Assembly: GCF_902459465.1 (NCBI RefSeq)
Contig: NC_047067.1
Coordinates: forward strand, 20,707,680 to 20,771,679
Length of the DNA stretch: 64,000 nt
Direction of reading: 5' to 3'
Source of the DNA: Asterias rubens
Lineage: Eukaryota; Echinodermata; Asteroidea; Forcipulatida; Asteriidae
Shown here in pieces: positions 55,889 to 64,000 of the stretch; the stretch's first letter is position 1; every line of letters begins with the position of its first letter. Below the pieces are notes generated by a model. The model had not been told where the DNA came from, made no database searches, and was given only the letters and a program-made list of their open reading frames with translations. A program made the translations under genes and the position numbers.

Positions 55889-56069
55889 CAGGCCTGATGC
55901 TTCATTCTTGTAAGGGCAAGGCGGCTAGATTTTTCTCAGTAAAACTCAAGATAATGAGGGAAATTTGAATTTGTACCGGAACATTATGGGCACCGAGGCA
56001 ATGACCAAGACTGCGTGCATGCATGGAGGCAATTGCTGCGTAATTTGTCTCCGCAAAGTATCAGGCCTG
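55889..56069. mobile_element. MITE with CAGGCCTG termini (copy 2)
   Basis: CAGGCCTGATGCTTC start and AAGTATCAGGCCTG end. Same family as 49121-49302, with a better-preserved terminal repeat. Confidence 0.8.
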
Positions 56070-57397
56070 ATGATTCAAAGGAGCTATAATATGTACACAA
56101 CAATATTCAGCAATGTTTTCACTTCATAACAAAAACAGCCACATAGGGCAGTACGTGGTAAAGATCTGTTTACGCAGTACCTTTGCTTTGAATTAAATTC
56201 ATAGCTTTTGAATTAAATATCAACTTTGTTTATCAAGTTGTAAACAGTAAAGACTGGTGTCTGTGTGGTTTTATAAGAGTCCATGTAAACAGATATTTTT
56301 ACAACAATTAAACTTCACTACGTGAGACGTACCTTAACATCTTAGTATTGAATGAATCACAAAGTTGAACCATGGTTATTAGCTTGAGACGCTGAGGAGA
56401 TGACGTCTTTGAAATCATGATGAGACGATAGCGGAACAAACCTCATAGTTTTAGTACTTCTAGGAGTAGGATGATTGGATGCAGGAAGGTATGCAAGGGT
56501 GACTTTACGACAGTCAGCCTCGACCCATTTTGAACACAGTAGATAAGAGGCGTGCAGCCAGAGATCACAAGTGTTTAAGTTTCCCAGAGGGAGGATGGTA
56601 TAAAAAACCTCCCATGGCATGTTGATAGAGAAGAGAACCATACCAGTAACCATGGGGTGCCACAGCTCTCACCCAGTGAGTCAAACCAAAACTAACAGGG
56701 TCATGTCCCTAGCTAGGAATCAAACATGGGCCACAGCATCAGTGATGGGATGAGAGAGGCAGGAGTTTTATTAAATGCACTCACTAGTGACACACTATTT
56801 CCACACCACATCCATTAAATCACAAAAAAATGCTATTTCGTCCCCATTTTATCGGAAAGTCCTGCTGTGTTGTTAAACACATGAAACAGAGCATTCTTAC
56901 GATATAACCCACAGAAACTGTAAAACTGTCAACATTCGCAGTGTGATACTTGTGTACCCCCACTGCATGTGCTGTAAGGGTAGTGACTTGAGGACCGTGT
57001 ATTGCAAGCACGGCAATGGGGCGAATGTACACAATCAACGGTACGGTGAGCGGGAAACGGACGGTCGACACTGCACTTTTGACAATTTACAAATGCCCCA
57101 AATTACCCTTTTAAGTTATTGATACAAGCCAATTAACCTATGTCTATTTCCTGACATAATTATGAACAAACTGAACAGGAATAAACTTACTTACCGGTGT
57201 TTGCAGTGAAAGCAATTCGAGTTTGAAAATCACGTAATTAGCAGACGACATGTTGACAGTGTTTATTGCTTCATGTTTATGTTCCTTCTAACTGCTCATG
57301 CGCAAAAGCGTACAAAGACACCCCCCCCCCAATTCTATAACGTGTTGTCAATGGGAAACAAAAACTTAGCGTACTATGAGGTGGGAACTCTTTTCTT

Positions 57398-57420
57398 CCC
57401 CCCCCCCCCCCCCCCCCCCG
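57398..57420. repeat. Long C homopolymer
   Basis: Run of more than 20 C, with a shorter C run at 57321-57330. Likely length-variable and prone to sequencing error. Confidence 0.9.
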
Positions 57421-57759
57421 CGCTCATGAAAAAAATATTTCACTTCTTATCTCCTGGCACTATCCGGCTTCCGTAGTTCCATGATGAAATCGGTCCAGTC
57501 CTTTAATTATAGTCATGCTTGTTTGTTGTGCACATGCACGCTATATAAATACGCTAAACTATCTCATCAAAAGCCTGTTCACTTCCGATCCAGAATTACT
57601 TTTTCTACTGCTGCAGTGAATTATTCTCGACTAGTATAACATATGGATAATTTCCGCACCTCGAAGTTTGAAGTTTATAAAGTTTTCTTACCACTAGCTC
57701 TCTTCTCTGTCTCACGCTTGTCTCTATCGAGCAGACGACTGGTGCAAATTTTACAGTTT

Positions 57760-57793
57760 GTTATAGCGCCCTCTAAATAGAGGGCGCTATAAC
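57760..57793. repeat. Perfect 16-bp-arm hairpin
   Basis: GTTATAGCGCCCTCTA and its exact reverse complement, separated by AA. It lies beside the putative first exon ending at 57692. It could be a small palindromic transposon relic (AGCGCCCTCTA also occurs near 50935 and 55260 as a shared fragment) or a regulatory hairpin. Confidence 0.85.
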
Positions 57794-57864
57794 GATTTCG
57801 CGATAAGAATTTGTTTGGGATACATTCTCAGTTAATATTTTAAACTCATGAGGTTGCTGTCTTG

Positions 57865-59220
57865 TGGGAAAGCTTGAAGGTGTACGTTTGGTATATTAAT
57901 TATTATTCTGAAAATTAATGGTAATGTGACATTGACGGCAGTTTGGGGTAGTTTAGTTTATAATGCATGATTTATTTTGACGAACTTTTCTCTTCAAAGT
58001 AGGCTGACTGTGGTTATAAAACAGAAATAAGTTTTTATGGCCCAAAATTGGAATCTGAGAAGTTAGGCCTATACTGCATTCCTTTTCATGTTGTGTATTC
58101 CTATAATAGGAATATTCTTTCTGATGAGCACAGTCGCTCCAGATTTCGGGCAATTTATTATCTCAAAAACGCTTTCACCTTTTAAAAATATATTCACACA
58201 TTTAACAGATACGGTTTATCAACAACAAAACTGCGCCAACGAGTATCTCAACATTTACAAAATTAAAGGTCAGATATATCGGAACCTCAAATTAATAGTA
58301 TTCCCAAAAGACAATTGTTAATTCGATGCACAGTAAGTCTTCTGCGCATTTTGATACCATCGTTGCTCTACGATGTTGTTTGGCAGATTTATGGGTACTT
58401 GAGTCGAATTTCAAAAGATACGAATAAGAAAAGATCAGTATTATTTTTACCCGCCTCTAATGATTTGTTTGTCTCGTGTTGGATAAATCGATTGTGATAA
58501 ACATCAGCGTTAAAGCAAAGACAACGGGGTCAGAGTTTAGAGTCATAAATCAATTTAAAACCAGTATCCCTATATAGGCTATAGTAAGACACAGTGTTTC
58601 GATGATATAACAAAACAACGATGGCTGAAGTGACCAAACAGATCAGAGGCCTTGTTAACGGTATGAGAAGACGTATCCGTGCCGTTCAGAACAATGGTGG
58701 TGATGGAGGACACACTAAGTATTGGGGACCGTTTTCAGGATATCAAGAGTTAGATTTAATAAGATAACAGCGGGGAGTACATATGGAAAGTTACTTCTTT
58801 CTCGAAAACTACATTACTTAAGAGGGTGCCGTTTCTCACAATGTTTTATATCATTATCGACATCTCTCCATTACTCGTTACCAAGAAAGTTTTAATGCTA
58901 ATAATTATTTTGAGTAATAAATTACAAATAGTGTCCATAACTACCTTTAAAGGGAAGCTTGGTGTATGTTTGGTATAATAGGGCCTGTTAATTTATAATG
59001 CATGTTTTGACAAACTTTTCGATTCAAACGAGGGCCTACTGTGGTTATATACACCCCCCCCCCCCCATTTTGTTTATATATACATATATGATAACAGCGG
59101 GTGTACATACGGAAAGTTACTTCTTTCTCTCTCTCTATACATATATAGAAAATTATGTGCCAACATTTGGATCTGAGAAGCTTCAAGACTACTGCGGTAT
59201 TACTATCAGCTATTCTTCCT
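57865..59220. repeat. Diverged direct duplication (57.87-58.1 and 58.95-59.2 kb)
   Basis: The blocks AAGCTTG..GGTGTA.GTTTGGTAT, TTTATAATGCATG.TTT, GACGAACTTTTC and ACTGTGGTTATA, then ATCTGAGAAG, appear in the same order in both places. A second pair, GATAACAGCGGG..GTACATA.GGAAAGTTACTTC, recurs at 58766 and 59091. Confidence 0.65.
58621..58767 (+). CDS. Candidate 48-residue small ORF
   Basis: The ATG is in a good context (CAACGATGG) and 48 codons are open to TAA: MAEVTKQIRGLVNGMRRRIR, then Gly/Asn-rich. A TATATAGG element lies about 45 bp upstream. The basic, non-repetitive composition is unlike its AT-rich surroundings. It might instead be a first exon of a longer gene, since the desaturase locus lies downstream on the same strand. 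No family recognised. Confidence 0.35.
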   Translation: MAEVTKQIRGLVNGMRRRIRAVQNNGGDGGHTKYWGPFSGYQELDLIR

Positions 59221-59423
59221 GCATGGACATACTTCACTCCAGAATTGGCAACCATCAACATACGCTTACAACTTCCAAAATTTCCAATGGTTATTAGTAT
59301 ACACGAGTTCCAAATATCGAACATACATATAAATTTCAAACGATGATAAAAGTTTGGGCTTTGTATACCGTACCCAAATATTGATATATACTCGCTTATC
59401 ATTTTGTTCTGTCTTTAGATTGC

Positions 59424-59830
59424 TTAGAGAGCCATTTTGTTATTCGTGGCTCTCGGGATGGATGTTTGAGCTGTAAAATATTTATCTTTCTTGCAAATGT
59501 TGCGAAGGGTGTGGTATTTTGGGTACGTAGTTGAAGTCATGGTGGGAAAGTACAGGAAATCGGACGTGAAATAAACGTTTTAAAATAATTATTCACTTTA
59601 TGCAAATCTCAACATTTGCATAGAGTGTATACCTATTCTAAAACGTTTACTTCACGTCCAATTTCTCAAATTACTTGGGCACCATGACTTCAAGTACGTC
59701 TCAAAAATACCCCCTTCAAATTTTCGGGATAAGATTAAACAGTTTATAACAAACAACAGATTAGAATGACAACATCTCAGATACATCCATCCCCCGGGGG
59801 CCACGAATCATAAAGTGGCTCCCTAAAGAA
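59424..59830. mobile_element. Long palindromic MITE (about 400 bp)
   Basis: Outer ends GAGAGCCATTTTGTTATTCG..GGATGGATG pair with CATCCATCC..CGAATCATAAAGTGGCTC. The inner parts pair almost fully (GTTGAAGTCATGGTG with CACCATGACTTCAAG; GGACGTGAAATAAACGTTTTA with TAAAACGTTTACTTCACGTCC). No ORF. It forms one continuous foldback. Confidence 0.8.
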
Positions 59831-60339
59831 GCTAAAAACAGATTCAAGAAACTCTTACAAAGTGACAGGCAAACTATTAACCGTCTCTCATTAATAGCAC
59901 CCTCGGCGCATGACTAATGATAACCGCATTCCAAAACAGAAGGGACTCATAAAACATACTGGCTTGAAGGGGCTTTCTCTAACTACCAAATTATACCCCT
60001 TTTTATAAGTAATCCGCAGATTGTTTTGTTTTAAACTAATTTTTCCAGGGGTCCATCATTATACGCATGCGAAACAATTATAGCCTAGACTTAGCATGGG
60101 GCAGTTTGGGTGTTAAGCTGTCATGGAAGATTTTATCCGTGGCTTTTGGGAATTGTTATACATTCTTTGGACTGTCTGAAAGAGTTGGGAATGCTTTATA
60201 TTTGGGGTCCATGTAGAATAGTGCTGCCTCGTCTTGGTGCAAGGCGTTTCTCAGTTTCAATTCACATCACGGCTCGGCCAACTCGTATAGCGCCCGCCAC
60301 GACCGCCCGTAAAGCCTATCAAACCCGACTTTACCCTGT

Positions 60340-60960
60340 TATTAGTCTTCAAAAAAGAAAAAGGAAAAACAAACCCTTTAGCCTTAAACCCTTTTTTTAA
60401 TCTTCAGAGAGGAAAGAGGAAAAACAAACCCTTTACCCGTTACCATTTTTTCAATCTTCAAAGAGGAAAAAGGAAAAAAACAAACCCTTTACCCTTTACC
60501 GTGTTTTAATCTTCAACAAGAAACAAAGGAAACACGAACCCTTTACCCGTTACCGGTTTTTTATTCCAACAAGGAAAAATGAAAAACAAACCCTTTACCC
60601 TTTACCGTTGTTTAATCTTCAAAAAGGAAAAAGGAAAAACAAACCCTCTACCGTTTACCGTATTTTAATCTTCAAAAAGGAAAAAGGAAAAAACAAACCC
60701 TTTACCCTTTACCGTTGTTTAATCTTCAAAAAGGAAAAAGGAAAAACAAACCCTTTACCGTTTACCGTATTTTAATCTTCAAAAAGCAAAAAGGAAAAAA
60801 CAAACCCTTTACCCTTTTTTAATCTTCAAAAAGAAAAAAGGAAAAACAAACCCTTTACCCTTTACCGTGTTTTAATCTTCAAAAAGGAAAAAGGAAAAAA
60901 CAAACCCTTTACCCTTTACCGTTGTTTAATCTTCAAAAAGAAAAAACGAAAAACAAACGC
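60340..60960 (+). repeat. Minisatellite, about 62 bp x 10, A-rich
   Basis: Imperfect units of AATCTTCAAAAAGGAAAAAG, then GAAAAACAAACCCTTTACC and CTTTACCGT. The purine-rich and pyrimidine-rich halves give strong strand asymmetry. Unit length varies by loss of one CCCTTTACC block. Confidence 0.9.
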
Positions 60961-61439
60961 CGTAACCCTTTACCTATTGCCTCTTTGGCGTTCCATAACA
61001 CGATCGCCGGTGAAGGGTTTCGACGTTCGTTTTTCCTTTGCGTGGATTCCAAAACGGTAAAAGGAAAAAGGTTTGCTTTTTCCTTTTCCTGTTCGAAAAT
61101 TTTGAAAACTGAGATGAATATGGGAATCGGTTCGTTTTGGTTTCCTTATAAAGGATTGGGAGAGGACTAAGGGGGCAAGGTTCGTTTTCCTTGTTCTTTT
61201 TACATTTTAAAATGGAAAGGGGGCCGCTCCGCCTTCTTAGAGGCAGCAACCACCGTTGAGAGTGTACACAGCGCCATCAGGCGTCGTGCTGGTGGTAGTG
61301 TGAAGTAAAAATTGTTTTTGCTGGTGACCAGAAAATGTACAAATCGACAAACACCTAGTTTGTGTAAGACTAAGAGCAATTAAATGAGGTAAGATTATCT
61401 AAGAATTGTAACACTATGTTCCAATTATGTAATTGTTTC

Positions 61440-61977
61440 TAGGGATAACTTTCCGTATGGCGCCACCACTTTTTCACTCATTTTTACAAAAAGGGATATA
61501 TCAATCAGGTAAATTAGATACTATATTATTTTATTTCGAATATATTACTATATTTATTTTTTACAAAAAGGGATGGATAACTTTCCGTAGGCCTATCAGG
61601 GCCCAAATTCATGGCTCTGCTTACCGCCAAATTCTGCGCTTACGATCACGATTCCCTGCTTACGTGCGAGCACTGAATTTCTGCGCTAGCCTTGTAAGCC
61701 CAGAATGCTTAGTAACGGGGAGTACGCACACGCAGAAGCCCAAATTCGCCGCTAACCTGTGAAATACGCTTGCCGTAAGCACAGAATTCCCTGCTTCCGT
61801 AAGTGTCGAAACTGTGCTTACAGTAAGCAGAGCCATGAAATTTGGCCCTGATCACTATCCCCCTATGGCGCCACCACTATTTCACTCATTTTTACAAAAA
61901 GGGATCTCATTGATTGAGGGATAGTATTTCATATCGAATGAAAAAGTGGTGGCGCCATACAGAAACTTTTCCAAAAA
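61440..61977. mobile_element. MITE family with GGCGCCACCAC arms, carrying a nested insertion
   Basis: The arm TTTCCGTATGGCGCCACCAC..TTTTTCACTC occurs at 61449 and, inverted, ends at about 61970 (GAAAAAGTGGTGGCGCCAT). Another forward copy of the arm is near 61862. The CAGGGCCC element 61597-61850 sits inside, so it inserted later. Confidence 0.7.
61597..61850. mobile_element. MITE, CAGGGCCCAAATTCATGGCT ends (nested)
   Basis: Ends CAGGGCCCAAATTCATGGCT and AGCCATGAAATTTGGCCCTG, with inner imperfect pairing around GCTTACGTGC/GCGCTT. Same family as 33883-34132. Confidence 0.88.
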
Positions 61978-61991
61978 GGGCATCCTAATTC

Positions 61992-62114
61992 GACCTAGTA
62001 ACTGGGGCGCTAGATTCCTTTTTATCGAAATTTTGACATAATCGATCAACTAGATAGGTGACCGATAATATCAAAATTGAAAAAAAAGGAATCCAGCGCC
62101 CCAGTTACTAGGTC
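61992..62114. mobile_element. Short palindromic MITE, GACCTAGTAACTGGGGCGC
   Basis: Arms of about 45 bp: GACCTAGTAACTGGGGCGC..ATTCCTTTTT..CAAAATTTTGA-type pairing on both sides, ending GCGCCCCAGTTACTAGGTC. Total 123 bp, no ORF. Confidence 0.85.
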
Positions 62115-62394
62115 TAGTAACCTATGAGAAAATTGTCACTGGAGCATTTCAAGGGCACTAATAGCAATGAGTGTAAATTTGTATATTTTTGTAAATGTTA
62201 AATTGTTGTAGTTCAGCCTTTGACTTGTGCTGCGAGGACAGTTTTTTTAAATAAACCATTTGGACCCAACCATTTTCTAGAGGTCGTTGGTTCAAGTCTC
62301 GCTCCGGTAACTTTGTCTTTGTTCATACCCAATTAATAATTGTGTAATTTCATTATTCACTTTAGATTTGATGAGCTGAGTGGATTTGATACAG

Positions 62395-63728
62395 CACGAT
62401 AGGTAAAGGCAGGGGTAAAGGTCAGCAAGGTCAGAGTTCAACACAGATCAACTTAAATGATGCCTACTCCTGGGATGCAACGGTGAAGGAACACAGCAGT
62501 AAGACGGACAAGTGGGTGGTGATTGAGAATTGGGTTTATGACGTCTCAAAGTGGGTGACTAGACACCCAGGAGGGTTCAAGGTTTTGTCCCACTATGCTG
62601 GGGAGGATGCATCGGTGAGTTTCTTAGGGTGTTAGTGAAGAGGGACAAGTGAGTGGTGATTGAGAATGGGGTATATGATGTCTCAAAGTGGGTGACTAGA
62701 CACCCAGGAGGGTTCATGGTTCTGTCTCACTATGCTGGGGAGGATGAATGGTGAGTTTCTTAGGGTGTTATGGCTGGCTGTCAAAGGTTCCTAAGCTTGC
62801 ATGCGTGCTTCTCAAACTTTGCAATTCAGCTCTTAGCTGTGAGTAAGGTTGATAAGCCTCCCAAATTATTAATTATTATTATTTTAATTATTGTCTGGTT
62901 GATTGATAGATTGTATTCCCCCACAACCTTGCAGGTTTCTTGAGAGTCATTGGTTCGTGTGGGTGACCCAGATGAACCATATACCCATGGAGGTAGACAA
63001 TGATACTCATAAAGACTGGCCCTCTGCAACTACACGCCACCTGCAACGTCGAACCCTCTGTTTTCAACGATTGGTTCACCGGACATCTCAACTTCCAGAT
63101 TGAGCACCAGTAAGATATAAAACCTAAGAGACGATCTTGTTTCTTTTCCATTGCAAATCAGTGATTCTTTTCGAATCCACGACCTCGGCTCCAGATTCTG
63201 CTCAGGCTAGCTTGGCCCTGCGGTTGTTTTGACAACTGCGCATGCTTTGCGTTTGTGCTCAGGGCTTCAGACGAGAGGAAGGAGCCTGAAGCCGAATCCA
63301 AAGCCGAAGCCAAAACTTTGAAAGGGCCAGTGAGGCTGGAAGGCTGGAAGGAAAAATAGTCTGGCAACTTTTGGTGAAACGAGAATTAGAACGTTTTTTG
63401 TCATTCAGTATTCTTGGAGTCTGACAAGAGATTGCGAATACACTGGGGCAAAGCCCCTCTTTGAACGATCAGTGTAGACGGTTCTTTATGTTACAAACAC
63501 ACAACACTTGGAAACGTCAGCTTTACATGTCATCAGAATGCCAAACATTTGAAGGGCATTTCTGTTGTAATAACACTTTATTTTGTCTCTTGTTGGTTTC
63601 AGTCTGTTCCCGACCATGCCCAGACACAACTACGCAAAGATAGCACCCCATGTCAAGTCCTTGTGTATTAAACACGGTCTTAGTTACCAGACTAAGACAT
63701 TACTCGGAGCCTTTGCTGATATTGTGTG
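62395..63728 (+). pseudogene. FADS: Front-end fatty-acid desaturase, internally deleted and frameshifted
   Basis: Desaturases of this type insert double bonds into polyunsaturated acyl-CoA chains at the ER. Exon 62395-62614 encodes the N-terminal cytochrome b5 domain (NDAYSWDATVKEHSS, then TRHPGGFKVLSHYAGEDAS with the haem HPGG). Exon 62935-63109 encodes [19 protein letters not shown] and, after a frame change at about 63018-63030, [19 protein letters not shown]. Exon 63603-63728 completes the third histidine box across the junction (QIEHH) and continues [19 protein letters not shown]. Exons for the membrane segments and first two histidine boxes should lie between the first two and do not. 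An ATA stands where an initiator followed by GKGRGKG would fit. The last exon would lie beyond the window. Confidence 0.8.
62641..62770 (+). pseudogene. Degenerate tandem copy of the cytochrome b5 exon
   Basis: Repeats the second half of exon 62395-62614, from GTGGTGATTGAGAATGGGGT through GACTAGACACCCAGGAGGGT and TATGCTGGGGAGGATG to the donor-like GGTGAGTTTCTTAGGGTG, with a small deletion near the end (GATGAATGG in place of GATGCATCGG). Confidence 0.88.
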
Positions 63729-63839
63729 GTGAGTTCCTCAACTTGGTCAGGTTCCCTGAAGGCCTGAAGTCAGGAATACATTGTTAAAATGTTTGGTACC
63801 TGTGAGGGTAGAGGTTGATATTGTATACGAAAAGGTCTT

Positions 63840-64000
63840 TGAAGTGCCACGGCAGCTCGGGCTGTTTAATCCCCAGGGAGTTGAAAAAGATAAGAGCAAT
63901 GTTTTTGGCACAATGACAAGGGTGCTTATGTAAAGCTCATCGATACGTTATTGTAAAAATGGGCTATATAAGTAGTAGTTATTATTATTATAAACCACCA
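63840..64000 (+). repeat. Dispersed repeat tail at the right edge
   Basis: GGCACAATGACAAGGGTGC, then GGGCTATATAAGTAGTAGTT and a TTATTATT run, like the 3' tails of L2/CR1-type elements or SINEs. It is cut by the window end. Confidence 0.5.

Larger units (their letters stand above)
56354..57800 (-). other. Uncharacterised minus-strand transcription unit
   Basis: Several minus-strand splice signals line up: donor CTAGTG|GTAAGA at 57692, donor ACCG|GTAAGT at 57195, and an exon 56901-57070 with acceptor GTGCAG and donor TATC|GTAAGA, open in one frame (RFPLTVPLIVYIRPIAVLAI). A further ORF, 56357-56653 (INMPWEVFYTILPLGNLNT), may be its last exon. The protein is not recognised. These could also be alternative 5' exons of CAPS2, which lies downstream on the same strand. 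Confidence 0.35.

Overview
This is nuclear DNA of a multicellular animal. The genes are split by GT-AG introns, about half the window is dispersed repeats, and the protein-coding genes are metazoan (tensin, calcyphosin-2, a front-end fatty-acid desaturase). The gene content, Penelope-like and CR1/L2-like retroelement pieces and many short palindromic MITEs suit a marine deuterostome, most likely an echinoderm; that placement is an inference. All exon models below were built by hand from splice signals, reading phase and recognisable protein sequence.

Left end (1-13 kb): no conventional gene. A very large inverted repeat (arms about 1-1815 and 6190-8112, nearly identical) flanks 14 head-to-tail units of about 323 bp. 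Outside the right arm lies a tandem series of tRNA-like units carrying Pol III A and B boxes (7.7-9.7 kb), which decays into relics to about 10.5 kb. Two more tRNA-like units lie in the left arm, reading outward, and one old satellite unit is stranded at 10.85-11.24 kb.

Centre (13-37.5 kb): one large minus-strand gene, a tensin homologue. I trace 16 exons that keep phase throughout. They encode a long low-complexity region, then an SH2 domain and the C-terminal PTB domain. No PTEN-like phosphatase/C2 module is present. A roughly 4 kb exon holds 26 copies of a 22-residue repeat. Three in-frame stop codons interrupt the otherwise intact frame, two in the repeats and one in the SH2 domain. Introns hold a broken Penelope-like element, non-LTR tails and MITEs.

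Right-centre (38-51 kb): a possible LTR with 77-bp repeats, a CR1/L2 fragment, then a complete 17-exon minus-strand calcyphosin-2 (CAPS2) homologue whose exon lengths sum to exactly 671 codons including the stop. One intron contains a 37-bp minisatellite.

Right end (51-64 kb): a small two-exon minus-strand gene for a 182-residue possible DNA-binding protein (52.3-54.3 kb); uncharacterised minus-strand exons near 57 kb; a 48-codon plus-strand ORF; a roughly 62-bp minisatellite; nested palindromic MITEs; and a plus-strand desaturase locus. That locus keeps the cytochrome b5 exon and the last histidine box but lacks the middle of the protein and carries a frameshift. It runs off the right edge.
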